From JAGQTE01 sp964648005 (GTDB lineage: Bacteria > Actinomycetota > Acidimicrobiia > Acidimicrobiales > Acidimicrobilacustridaceae): DNA of 22,995 nucleotides. The notes under the pieces are model-generated. The model was given only the letters and a program-made list of their open reading frames with translations. It did no database searches and was not told the origin of the DNA. The stretch is taken from positions 1 to 22,995 of the forward strand of contig CAZYKR010000033.1 of the NCBI GenBank assembly GCA_964648005.1. Reading direction: 5' to 3'. Positions within the stretch are counted from its first letter, which is position 1; every line of letters begins with the position of its first letter. Position numbers and translations under genes: made by a program. Of the stretch, positions 1 through 9,183 are shown one piece after another.

Positions 1-2523
1 CAGTTCCAGATCGACGCCGCCGAGGCCATCGACCGGGACGTCTCGGTCCTCGTGGCGGCGCCGACGGGCTCCGGCAAGACGGTGGTGGCCGATCACGCGG
101 TCGACCGTGCCATCGCGCAGGGCACGCGCGCCTTCTACACCACCCCCATCAAGGCGCTGTCCAACCAGAAGTACCAGGACCTCGTGGCACGTCTCGGTCC
201 CGAGCGGGTCGGCTTGCTGACCGGCGACAACGCCATCAACGGCGACGCTCCGGTGGTGGTGATGACCACCGAGGTCCTGCGGAACATGATCTATGCCACG
301 CCGGCGTCGCTGCATTCGCTGGCATGGGTGGTCCTCGACGAGGTCCACTACCTCCAGGACGCGTACCGCGGACCGGTGTGGGAGGAGGTCATCATCCACC
401 TCCCGCCGCACGTCCGGGTGGTGGCGCTGTCGGCCACCGTGTCCAACGCCGACGAGCTGGCGGCATGGATCGGCACCGTCCGGGGCGAGGTGACGACCGT
501 GGTCGAGACCCGCCGGCCCGTCGAGCTCGACCATCTCTACGCCTACGACGACCGCGAGACAGGGGCCATGATGGTGCTCCCCACGCTGGTGGACGGCCGT
601 CCGAACCGACGTGGGGAGAAGCTCGACCAGCCGAAGCCGATCCGCGGGCAGCGTCGGCGGGCGCGCTTCGCCACGCCGCACCGCCCGGAGGTGGTGGACC
701 TGCTGCGCCAGCGAGAGCTGCTGCCGGGCATCGTGTTCGTGTTCAGCCGGGCCGGCTGCGACGACGCCGTCGACGCCTGCCGTCGGGCCGGGTTCCGCCT
801 CACCACGGCCCCGGAGCGGCACCGGATCCGCGAGCTGGTCGAGCAGCGCACCGCGGCGCTGTCGGACGCCGACCTCGACGCCCTCGGCTACAGCTCGTGG
901 CTCGACGGGCTCGAGGCCGGCCTGGCGTCGCACCACGCCGGCATGATCCCGGCGTTCAAGGAGGCGGTCGAGGCCTGCTTCGTCGAGGGTCTGGTCAAGG
1001 TCGTGTTCGCCACCGAGACCCTGGCGCTGGGCATCAACATGCCGGCGCGCTCGGTCGTGATCGAGAAGCTGACGAAGTTCACCGGGGAGCATCACGAGTT
1101 CCTCACCCCGGGCCAGTACACGCAGCTCACCGGTCGGGCGGGAAGGCGGGGCCTCGACGAGCGCGGCACGGCCATCGTGCTGTGGTCGCCGTGGGTCGGG
1201 TTCGGCGAGGTGGCGGCGCTGGCGGCGAGCAGGAGCTTCCGGCTCACGTCGTCGTTCCGTCCGACCTACAACATGGCCGCCAACCTGATCCGACGCTACG
1301 GCCCGGAGGAGGCGCGGTCGCTCCTCGACGCCAGCTTCGCCCAGTTCCAGGCCGACGCCGCCGTCGTGCGCCTCGACGTGCGCCTGCGCACCGCGCGGCA
1401 ACGCGTCACCGAGCTCTCCGAGCAGGCCACCTGCGAGCGCGGCGACGTGCGGGCCCATCGTGAGGAGCTCGAGCGCGTGGAGCGCACACGGCTGGAGGCG
1501 GCACGCTCCCGCCAGCGCGCCATCGACGAGGCCCTGCGACGCTTGTCCCCGGGCGACGTCGTGTCGCTGTCGGGCGCCGCTCCGGTGGCGGTGCTGTCCG
1601 TGTCGGAGCGGCGGGCCGGCTCGGTGCGACTGCGCACGATCGACGCCGACGGGACGGTCGACAGCGTGGGGGCGGCCCAGGTCGACGCCGTACCGGACCT
1701 GCTCAGCCGCATCTCGCTGCCGCATCCGTTCGCGCCACGCCAGGAGGCCTTCCAGCGCCAGGTGGCGGCACGGCTGCGTGAGGAGATCGCCGGTGCCAGC
1801 CTCCCGGTGGCCACCGCGGCGGCGCAGCCAGCGCCATCGGCGCGCGGTGGCGGCGTCGCCGACTGCCCGGACGTCGAGGTGCACCTGCGGGCGCTGCGGG
1901 CCCTGGGTCGCGCCGAGCGCGAGGTGGCCTCGCTGGAGCGGCGCGTCGGCGCCCACACCGACACGCTGGCGCGACATCTCGACCGGGTGCTCGCCGTGCT
2001 GCGCCAGCGGCACATGGTCGTCGACTGGTCGCTCACGCCGGCAGGGGAGCGTCTGGTGCGCCTGTACCACGAGAGTGACCTGCTGGTCGCCGAGGCGCTC
2101 GAGTGCGGCGTGTTCGACGACCTCGATCCGCCGACGTTGGCCGGGTTGCTGTCGGCCGTGATCTACGAGCATCGCAGCGCCGAGCCGCCTCCGGCCCCGT
2201 GGTTCCCGTCGCCGGAGGCCGCCCGCCGTTACCGCCAGCTCGAACGGCTTGCCAAGGCGCTGCGTCGCGACGAGCGCGCCCACGAGCTCCCCGAGACGCG
2301 CACGCCCGATCCGACGTTCGTCGCCACGGCCTACGCCTGGGCGGCCGGCGACGAGCTGGCCGAGGTGCTCGAAGACGAGCTGCTCAGCGGCGGCGACTTC
2401 GTGCGCACCATCAAGCAGCTGATCGACCTCGCCGGCCAGCTCGCCCAGGCCGCGCCCGACCCGGCGACCGCCGCCGCCGCCCGGGCCGCTGCCGAAGCCA
2501 TGCGGCGAGGGGTCGTGGCGTGA
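1..2523 (+). CDS. helY: Ski2/Mtr4-like DEVH-box RNA helicase HelY (5' end missing)
   Basis: ATP-dependent superfamily 2 helicase of the Ski2/Mtr4 type, which in this family unwinds structured RNA. The reading frame is open from the first base, so the true start lies upstream; 840 residues are present, and the mycobacterial HelY family is about 900. Visible motifs in the fragment: Walker A APTGSGKT (about residues 19-26), motif Ia TTPIKALSNQK, motif II DEVH encoded at 337-348 (DEVH rather than DEAD), motif III LSAT, helicase C-terminal segment GIVFVFSRAGCD, and motif VI QLTGRAGRRG. The C-terminal half (roughly 420-840) is helical and matches the Ski2-type extension. The stop overlaps the next start by 4 bp, so the two are probably cotranslated. 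In mycobacteria helY lies next to tatC; whether that holds here lies outside the window. Family call is secure; the RNA substrate is unknown. Confidence 0.93.
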   Translation, partial: QFQIDAAEAIDRDVSVLVAAPTGSGKTVVADHAVDRAIAQGTRAFYTTPIKALSNQKYQDLVARLGPERVGLLTGDNAINGDAPVVVMTTEVLRNMIYATPASLHSLAWVVLDEVHYLQDAYRGPVWEEVIIHLPPHVRVVALSATVSNADELAAWIGTVRGEVTTVVETRRPVELDHLYAYDDRETGAMMVLPTLVDGRPNRRGEKLDQPKPIRGQRRRARFATPHRPEVVDLLRQRELLPGIVFVFSRAGCDDAVDACRRAGFRLTTAPERHRIRELVEQRTAALSDADLDALGYSSWLDGLEAGLASHHAGMIPAFKEAVEACFVEGLVKVVFATETLALGINMPARSVVIEKLTKFTGEHHEFLTPGQYTQLTGRAGRRGLDERGTAIVLWSPWVGFGEVAALAASRSFRLTSSFRPTYNMAANLIRRYGPEEARSLLDASFAQFQADAAVVRLDVRLRTARQRVTELSEQATCERGDVRAHREELERVERTRLEAARSRQRAIDEALRRLSPGDVVSLSGAAPVAVLSVSERRAGSVRLRTIDADGTVDSVGAAQVDAVPDLLSRISLPHPFAPRQEAFQRQVAARLREEIAGASLPVATAAAQPAPSARGGGVADCPDVEVHLRALRALGRAEREVASLERRVGAHTDTLARHLDRVLAVLRQRHMVVDWSLTPAGERLVRLYHESDLLVAEALECGVFDDLDPPTLAGLLSAVIYEHRSAEPPPAPWFPSPEAARRYRQLERLAKALRRDERAHELPETRTPDPTFVATAYAWAAGDELAEVLEDELLSGGDFVRTIKQLIDLAGQLAQAAPDPATAAAARAAAEAMRRGVVA

Positions 2524-3131
2524 GCTTCGCCCGCAACGCCGACTGGGGTCACGCCGCACCGTTGCCCCACGGCGCGGCGGTGGCCGCGACGGACGCCGAG
2601 CTGCGGGCCATCGTCACGGCGGCCCGCCGCGCCGATCGCGCGCTGCCGACCGTGGGCCTCCTCGGCGGGGACCTGTGTCGCACGCTCGGTGGCCGCGGTG
2701 ACGCCGACCGGCTGCGGTCACCCGAGGCGTGGACGGTCCCGGTGGATGTGGGCAGCGTCCTCGTCGACGGTCGACACCACTGGTTCGTGGCGCATCTCGT
2801 CGCCCGCCGATCCTGGTGGCGGGGCCGGGTCGTGGCGGTGATGAACGCCCAGTGGCTCGGCGCCTGGGACCTGGCGCCACGGTCACACCCGGGAGACGGC
2901 CTGCTCGACGTGTCCGACGGGGACCTGCCGCTGGGGGAGCGGATCAAGGCCCGACGGCGGCTGCGAACGGGTACGCACGTGCCGCACCCCGGCATCGGCG
3001 AACGTCGGGTCGGTGCCCTGCAACTCGACCTGGACCCGCCACTCGACGTGTGGCTCGACGGGGAGTCGGTCGGCCGGGCCTCGGCGCTGTCGATCCGTGT
3101 CGAGCCGGCCGCGCTGAGCGTCGTGGTCTGA
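2520..3131 (+). CDS. Small protein resembling the C-terminal domain of YegS/DagK lipid kinases
   Basis: 203 residues from a GTG that overlaps the helY stop (GTGA). The C-terminal two thirds resemble the second domain of diacylglycerol kinase/YegS enzymes: LAPRSHPGDGLLDV (about 118-131), a basic RRRLRTGTHVPHPGI segment (146-159) and PLDVWLDGESVG (174-185), matching the family's 'DDGLLDV ... G.H..HP ... DGE' pattern. The N-terminal ATP-binding domain with the GGDGT motif is not there; only a short PTVGLLGGDLCRTLGG stretch (43-58) recalls it. At 203 residues it is about two thirds of a normal kinase (about 300). It may be a degenerate kinase, a lipid-binding domain or a compact enzyme. The similarity is from memory of motifs, so domain assignment is moderate and activity is unassigned. 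Confidence 0.7.
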   Translation: MSFARNADWGHAAPLPHGAAVAATDAELRAIVTAARRADRALPTVGLLGGDLCRTLGGRGDADRLRSPEAWTVPVDVGSVLVDGRHHWFVAHLVARRSWWRGRVVAVMNAQWLGAWDLAPRSHPGDGLLDVSDGDLPLGERIKARRRLRTGTHVPHPGIGERRVGALQLDLDPPLDVWLDGESVGRASALSIRVEPAALSVVV

Positions 3132-3135
3132 GCCG

Positions 3136-3141
3136 TAGGAT
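3136..3141 (+). promoter_or_regulatory. Putative -10 box for the M20 amidohydrolase gene
   Basis: TAGGAT sits in the 18-bp gap between two genes and ends 8 nt before the ATG at 3150, with no Shine-Dalgarno. This is the spacing of a leaderless transcript starting at or beside the start codon. Confidence 0.5.
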
Positions 3142-3149
3142 CGTCTCCC

Positions 3150-4357
3150 ATGGACATCGAGGCGGCCAAGGCACTCGTGTGCGAGCGGGTGGATGCGCTG
3201 GCGCCGGCGCTGCTCGCCGTGTCGCACGACATCCACGAGCACCCCGAGTTGGCGTTCGAGGAGCATCACGCCCACGACGTGCTGGCCGACGCCCTCGACG
3301 CGCACGGCCTGGCAACGACCCGGCATGCGCACGGCGTCGCCACGGCGTTGCGCGCCGAGGCAGGCCGGGAGGGGCCGACGATCGCCGTGCTGTGCGAGTA
3401 CGACGCGCTGCCCGGCATCGGGCACGCCTGCGGGCACAACATCATCGCCGCCGCCGGGCTCGGCGCCGGGCTCGCCGCCGCGACGCTGGCCGACGAGGCC
3501 GGTGGGCGCGTGGTCATCCTGGGCACCCCAGCCGAAGAAGGCGGCGGTGGCAAGGTGGCGCTCATCGACGACGGCGCCTTCGCGGACGTCGACGCGGCGG
3601 TGATGGTCCATCCCGCCGGTGTGGACCTCCAAGCGATGGACGTGGTGGCGAACCAGCAGCTGGTCGTGGAGTTCCACGGCCAGGCGGCGCACGCGGCGGC
3701 GGCCCCGTGGCAGGGCGCCAACGCCCTCGACGCCGCCGTGTTGGCCTACCAGGGCGTGGCTGCGCTGCGTCAGCACATCCGCCCGGACGAACGCGTGCAC
3801 GGCATCTTCACCGATGGCGGCGACAAGCCGAACATCGTGCCCCAGCATGCCGCCATGCACTGGTACGTGCGCTCACCGCGCCTGGCGGACCTCGAACCGC
3901 TGCGCGAGCGGGTCCTGGCCTGCATGCGCGCCGGCGCCGAGGCGACCGGCTGCACGTTGGAGCACCGCTGGCTCGAGCCGGTCTACGCCGACATGCACGA
4001 CAACGGCCCGCTGGTGGCGGCCTACACCGCCAACGCCGCCCGCCTGGGGCGCCGGGCGCTCGGTCCCGGGGAAGGGCCTGCGGTGGTGGGCAGCACCGAC
4101 ATGGGCAACGTCAGCTACGTGGTGCCGTCGATCCATCCCATGATCGCCGTCTCGCCCGCCGACGTGGCCATCCACACGCCGGCCTTCACCGGCTACGCCG
4201 GCGGGCCCGACGGCGACCGTGCGGTGCTCGACGGGGCCAAGGCGCTGGCGATGACCGTGGTCGATGCCTGGCTCGATCCGTCGGTGCTCGACGCGGCACG
4301 GGAGGCCTTCGCCGAGATCCGCCGCCCCCCGTCGGGCACCCTCTACGCTCCTGCGCC

Positions 4358-4361
<4 letters not shown>
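3150..4361 (+). CDS. M20 family metallopeptidase/amidohydrolase (PM20D2/AbgB-like)
   Basis: 403-residue zinc amidohydrolase of the M20D type, close in motif pattern to PM20D2 (beta-alanyl-lysine dipeptidase) and to p-aminobenzoyl-glutamate hydrolases. Visible: DIHEHPELAFEE near 27-38, EYDALPGIGHACGHN at 83-97 with metal-binding candidates C94 and H96, catalytic PAEEGGGGK at 127-135 (E129/E130), HPAG at 154-157, the dimerisation/substrate segment GQAAHAAAAPWQGANALDAA (177-196), and GSTDMGNVS near the C-terminus. All family-defining residues appear intact and there is no signal peptide, so it should act in the cytoplasm on N-acyl amino acids or dipeptides; the substrate cannot be read from sequence. 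The ATG at 3150 follows a TAGGAT box. The stop overlaps the ThyX-like gene by 4 bp. Confidence 0.9.
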
Positions 4362-5974
<1,613 letters not shown>

Positions 5975-5987
5975 CCCAACGGGTGGT

Positions 5988-5993
5988 TATCAT
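5988..5993 (+). promoter_or_regulatory. Putative -10 box for the acidic-protein operon
   Basis: TATCAT lies in the 53-bp gap 5975-6027. It would give a leader of roughly 28 nt containing AAGGA (6019-6023), a Shine-Dalgarno 4 nt before the ATG at 6028. I could not pick out a convincing -35. Confidence 0.5.
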
Positions 5994-6027
5994 CCCGCCC
6001 GACCGAGCCGAAGACCGCAAGGAACCA

Positions 6028-6549
6028 ATGGCAGACGACGACGTGTTCGATGAGGAAGTGCTCGACGAGGAGCTCGACGACGAGTCCCTGGACGAGGAGG
6101 ACCTCGACGAGGAGCTCGACGAGGAGTTCGTCGCTGACGAGCCGATCGAGTCCGACGAGTCCGAGGACGAGGAGGAGAGCGACGAGGACCTCGACGACGA
6201 GCCGATGCCGCGCGGACGCAAGCGCCCGCGGGCGGAGGACGACGACGACGAGGACGACGACGAAGAGCTCGGTCCCGACGACGTCGAGGCCGATCTCGAC
6301 ACGATCCTCAAGGACCGCATCGCCGCCTCCGACGACGAGGACGAGGACGACGAGGAGGACGAGGAGGAGCCGGCACGTTCGGGGAGCACCACGAAGGTGG
6401 CCGCCAAGCGCGCCGACGAGTTCGTCTGCACCGGGTGCTTCCTGGTGGTGAGCCCCGCCCAGTTCGGCAAGGGCGCTGCCATGATCTGCCCTGTCGGCGA
6501 GGGCGACTGCCCAGCCATCGCCAAGCTCTCGAAGGCGAAGAAGCGGTGA
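6028..6549 (+). CDS. Highly acidic protein with C-terminal four-cysteine zinc knuckle (DUF4193-like)
   Basis: 173 residues. The ATG at 6028 is chosen over an in-frame GTG at 5983 because AAGGA lies at the right distance. About 59% of the first 115 residues are Asp or Glu (68 by hand count), interrupted by a basic patch PRGRKRPR (61-68) and a conserved-looking VEADLDTILKDRIAA (86-100). The C-terminus EFVCTGCFLV...ICPVGEGDC supplies C134, C137, C154 and C161 for zinc. The layout, acidic arm plus CxxC...C zinc finger, matches actinobacterial DUF4193 proteins, whose function is not established. The coding strand is a purine-rich GAC/GAG run. It heads a four-gene unit with overlapping stops and starts. 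Whether it binds a nucleic-acid-binding partner or acts as a chaperone is speculation. Confidence 0.8.
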   Translation: MADDDVFDEEVLDEELDDESLDEEDLDEELDEEFVADEPIESDESEDEEESDEDLDDEPMPRGRKRPRAEDDDDEDDDEELGPDDVEADLDTILKDRIAASDDEDEDDEEDEEEPARSGSTTKVAAKRADEFVCTGCFLVVSPAQFGKGAAMICPVGEGDCPAIAKLSKAKKR

Positions 6550-6980
6550 TGGGTCGCCGTCGGCCCGCCGCCCACGCCGTGGACCTGTTCGTGTACGCGC
6601 CGCTCGGGATGCTCCTCGAGGCGCCGCGCCTGCTCCCGCGCTTCGTCGAGCGTGGCCGCCAGCAGGTCGGCTCCCTCCGGCGGACGCTCGGCCTGGGCAC
6701 GCCCGATCTGGAAGTGGACGATGCCGTGGTGGCCGACGCGCTGGCGGAGCTGCCCGTCGACCGACCGCCGGTCGCCGTCGAGCCCGAACTGCCGGTGCCC
6801 ACCGGTCCGCCTGCCGACACGCTCGCCATCCCCGACTACGAGAGCCTGAGTGCCTCGCAGGTGGTGCCGCGCCTCGGCGGGCTCTCCGCCGACGAGCTCG
6901 AGGCCGTCCGGGCGTTCGAGATGGGCCACCGGCACCGGTCGACCATCTTGAACAAGATCGCCCAGCTCCAGGCAGGCTGA
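6549..6980 (+). CDS. Conserved actinobacterial small protein, function unknown
   Basis: 143 residues; ATG shares its A with the previous TGA, indicating translational coupling. N-terminal residues 10-45 form a hydrophobic/basic amphipathic stretch (DLFVYAPLGMLLEAPRLLPR) too short and interrupted for a confident membrane helix but plausible for peripheral membrane contact. Residues 50-90 are acidic and proline-rich, a probable linker. The C-terminal 50 residues (YESLSASQVVPRLGGLSADELEAVRAFE..HRHRSTILNKIAQL) look like a compact helical domain that I associate with a recurring actinobacterial C-terminal module resembling a Rho-N/SAP-like fold. I do not recognise a named function. It is sandwiched between the acidic zinc-knuckle protein and an acetyltransferase. 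Confidence 0.75.
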   Translation: MGRRRPAAHAVDLFVYAPLGMLLEAPRLLPRFVERGRQQVGSLRRTLGLGTPDLEVDDAVVADALAELPVDRPPVAVEPELPVPTGPPADTLAIPDYESLSASQVVPRLGGLSADELEAVRAFEMGHRHRSTILNKIAQLQAG

Positions 6981-7432
6981 TGGTCGAAGCCGCTCGACCG
7001 GCGACGCCCGAGGACCTGGCCGCAGTCCAGTCGTTGGCGGACGAGGCCACGGCCGCTCTGGCCGAGCAACGAGGCGGCCCGCACTACCTCGCGCTGGAGG
7101 CGCCCGCAGCGCTCCAGGTGGCGCCGGACGCGGCGCTGATCGTCGGCACCATCGACGACACCGTGGTCGGCTTCCTCGCGGCACGTGAGGTCGGCCGACG
7201 CGACGGGGGCCGCCACGTCGGCATCGAAGCGCTGTGGGTCACCCCGCAGGCGCGCGAGGTCGGGGTGGGGGAGTGCATGCTCGACGAGGTGCTGCGTTGG
7301 GGTCGTGCACGTGGCTGTGACGGTGTCGACGCCATCGCGCTGCCGGGCGACCGCAGCACCAAGAACTTCTTCGAGTCGTTCGGGCTCGTCGCCCGCGCCA
7401 TCGTGGTGCATCGGACGTTCGACGATGCCTGA
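6980..7432 (+). CDS. GNAT family N-acetyltransferase
   Basis: 150 residues; ATG overlaps the preceding TGA by one base. It has the GNAT layout: beta strands around IVGTIDDTVVGFLAAREV (about 54-71), strand IEALWVTPQAREVGVGECMLDEVL (about 82-105) containing the acetyl-CoA-binding Q/R-x-x-G-x-G/A motif (REVGVGE), and a C-terminal NFFESFGLVARAIVVHR segment typical of the family's last helix and strand. Acetylates an amine of a small molecule or protein; acceptor unknown. The stop lies inside the start region of the Nudix gene (8-bp overlap), so the two are coupled. Confidence 0.88.
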   Translation: MVEAARPATPEDLAAVQSLADEATAALAEQRGGPHYLALEAPAALQVAPDAALIVGTIDDTVVGFLAAREVGRRDGGRHVGIEALWVTPQAREVGVGECMLDEVLRWGRARGCDGVDAIALPGDRSTKNFFESFGLVARAIVVHRTFDDA

Positions 7433-7835
7433 GCTCCGGCCGACCGTGGCCGTCGGCGCCGTCGCCGTCTACGACGGCGAGCTGTTGCTCGTACGACGAG
7501 GCCACGGCCCTGCTGCCGGCCAGTGGGCCATGCCCGGTGGCCGCGTGGAGCCGGGCGAGCTTGTCGCCCAGGCCGTCGTGCGCGAGCTCGCCGAGGAGAC
7601 CGGCCTGGAAGGCGTGTGCGGTCCGCTGGTCGGTTGGACCGAGATCATCGACGACGAGCACCACTTCGTGGTGTTGGACTTCGAGGTCACGGTGCTCGAC
7701 CCGGGTGCGCTGGTGGCGGGCGACGACGCCGCCGAGGCGCGGTGGGTGCCCCTCGGTGACGTCTGCGACCTGGCGCTGGTGGACGGGCTGGCGGAGTTCC
7801 TCCACGAGCACGGCGTCCTGCCGACGATCACCTGA
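7425..7835 (+). CDS. Nudix hydrolase
   Basis: 136 residues starting at the ATG at 7425, inside the end of the GNAT gene; the start fits family alignments, with PTVAVGAVAVYDGELLLVRRG directly following. A complete Nudix box GX5EX7REUXEEXGU is present at 39-61 (G39, E45, R53, E54, E57, E58, G60), so metal-dependent hydrolysis of a nucleoside diphosphate linked to another moiety is expected. The overall pattern (WAMPGGRVEPGE, ARWVPLGD) is like ADP-ribose pyrophosphatase/MutT-type members; the substrate cannot be decided. It is the last gene of the coupled unit beginning at 6028, and meets the enoyl-CoA hydratase gene tail-to-tail across 19 bp with no obvious terminator hairpin. Confidence 0.93.
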   Translation: MPELRPTVAVGAVAVYDGELLLVRRGHGPAAGQWAMPGGRVEPGELVAQAVVRELAEETGLEGVCGPLVGWTEIIDDEHHFVVLDFEVTVLDPGALVAGDDAAEARWVPLGDVCDLALVDGLAEFLHEHGVLPTIT

Positions 7836-7854
7836 CCGCCGGCGACGGGGTGCG

Positions 7855-8616
7855 TCAGCGGCCCTTCCACGCCGGCGGGCGCTTCTCGATGAACGCCGTG
7901 AGGCCTTCGCCGAAGTCCTCGGTGCCCATCAGGCCGAGGAGCGCCTCGTTGGAGCGCTGGATGCCGGCAGCGTCGTCGCAGTCCTTGAGCTCGATCATGA
8001 GCTCGCGGCTCAGCTGGACGGCGAGCGGGGCGTTGGCGCTGATCTGCGCCGCCAGCTCGAGTGCCGCCTCGAGCGCGAAGCCGGGGGCGGAGACGCGGTT
8101 GACCATGCCCAGGTCATAGGCGCGGTCGGCCTCAATCGGGTCACCGGTCAGCGCCAGCTCGGTGGCGACGTTCTTCGGCAGCACCCGACCCAGCCGGAAC
8201 AGGCCACCGGCGGCGGCGACCAGGCTGCGCTTCACCTCGGGGATGCCGAAGCGCGACTCCTGCGAGGCGACGATCATGTCGCACGACAGCGCGATCTCGA
8301 GGCCACCGGCCAGAGCCGGGCCCTCGACGGCGGCGATGATCGGCTTGCGGCGCTCGCGCGTGACGATGCCGGCGAAGCCACCCTTGGGGGCCATCATCTC
8401 GCCGGCGCGGCCGGCGTTGATCAGCTTGAGGTCCGCACCGGCGCAGAAGAACTCCTTCGTGCCGGTGAGGATGCCGACCCACAGGTCGTCGCTCTCCTCG
8501 AGCTGATCGATGCCCGCCTCGATGCCCTGCGCGACGTCGGCGTTGACCGCGTTGCGCGCCTCGGGGCGGTTGATCTTCATGACCAGGACGTTGCCAATGA
8601 CTTCGAGTTCGACCAT
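7855..8616 (-). CDS. Enoyl-CoA hydratase/isomerase (crotonase family)
   Basis: 253 residues, a normal crotonase length. Visible: FFCAGADLK (56-64) and ALAGGLEIALSCD (101-113) forming the oxyanion hole, FGIPEV (123-128) with E127 aligning to crotonase Glu144, and ATELALTGDPIEA (151-163) with E153 aligning to Glu164; the protein ends PPAWKGR as many members do. Both acid residues being present favours true hydratase activity (trans-2-enoyl-CoA to 3-hydroxyacyl-CoA) over other crotonase reactions, though the acyl chain is unknown. The ATG at 8616 is 6 nt from a TAGGGT box on the same strand. It is divergent from the HAD gene, and its neighbourhood also holds an acyl-CoA dehydrogenase gene (11942-13093), consistent with fatty-acid catabolism. 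Confidence 0.93.
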   Translation of the reverse strand: MVELEVIGNVLVMKINRPEARNAVNADVAQGIEAGIDQLEESDDLWVGILTGTKEFFCAGADLKLINAGRAGEMMAPKGGFAGIVTRERRKPIIAAVEGPALAGGLEIALSCDMIVASQESRFGIPEVKRSLVAAAGGLFRLGRVLPKNVATELALTGDPIEADRAYDLGMVNRVSAPGFALEAALELAAQISANAPLAVQLSRELMIELKDCDDAAGIQRSNEALLGLMGTEDFGEGLTAFIEKRPPAWKGR

Positions 8617-8622
8617 GGCCGC

Positions 8623-8632
8623 ACCCTAATGT
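8623..8632. promoter_or_regulatory. Overlapping divergent -10 boxes between enoyl-CoA hydratase and HAD genes
   Basis: On the minus strand TAGGGT occupies 8628-8623, followed by 6 nt and the ATG at 8616. On the plus strand TAATGT occupies 8627-8632, followed by 8 nt and the GTG at 8641. The two hexamers share the TA at 8627-8628. Both spacings fit leaderless starts, so the 24-bp region between start codons could drive both genes. Confidence 0.55.
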
Positions 8633-8640
8633 CCCCGGAC

Positions 8641-9183
8641 GTGCCAATTCCCATCTTCGATCTCGACGGCACGCTGGTCGATTCCGACCGTGCGCTCGCG
8701 GACGCCTTCGTCGCTCTGGGCGTGCCGCGGGATCAGGTGAGCTTCGGTCACGTCCTCGCCGACGAGTGCGCCCGATGGGGCCTGCGCGTCGAGGACTACC
8801 TGGCCGTCTACGACGCCGACGCCGTCCAGCCCTTCCCCGGGGCGAGCGAGCTGGTGGGCGCCCTCGATCGCTGGGCCGTGTGCTCGAACAAGCACGCGCA
8901 CTCCGGGCACGCCGAGCTCGACCGCCTCGGCTGGCATCCTGAGGTGGCGCTCTTCGCCGACGCCTTCGGCGGCCCGAAGCGGCTGGGCCCGGTGCTCGAG
9001 GCCTTGGGCGGCCTTGAGCCGACCGACGTCGTGTTCGTCGGCGACACCGATCACGACCGGACCTGCGCCCGTGCCGTCGGCGCCACCTTCGTGCTCGCCG
9101 GGTGGAACCCTCGGGCGACGCCTCAGGCCGGCGACGTGGTCGTGTCGTCGCCCGTCGACGTGCTGGCGCTGCTGTCGTCCTGA
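8641..9183 (+). CDS. HAD-superfamily hydrolase (phosphoglycolate phosphatase-like)
   Basis: 180 residues from GTG 8641; an ATG at 8629 would add four residues, but the TAATGT box overlaps that ATG, and starting at GTG puts FDLDGTL six residues from the N-terminus, as usual. HAD motifs are complete: motif I DLDGT (nucleophile D7, acid D9), motif II VCSNK, motif III lysine in GGPKRLG, motif IV VFVGDTDHD. Residues 15-75 form a small helical cap (type C1). A cytoplasmic phosphomonoesterase of the Gph/PGMB group is expected; substrate unknown. The 3' end overlaps the convergent gene on the minus strand by 61 bp. Confidence 0.88.
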   Translation: MPIPIFDLDGTLVDSDRALADAFVALGVPRDQVSFGHVLADECARWGLRVEDYLAVYDADAVQPFPGASELVGALDRWAVCSNKHAHSGHAELDRLGWHPEVALFADAFGGPKRLGPVLEALGGLEPTDVVFVGDTDHDRTCARAVGATFVLAGWNPRATPQAGDVVVSSPVDVLALLSS

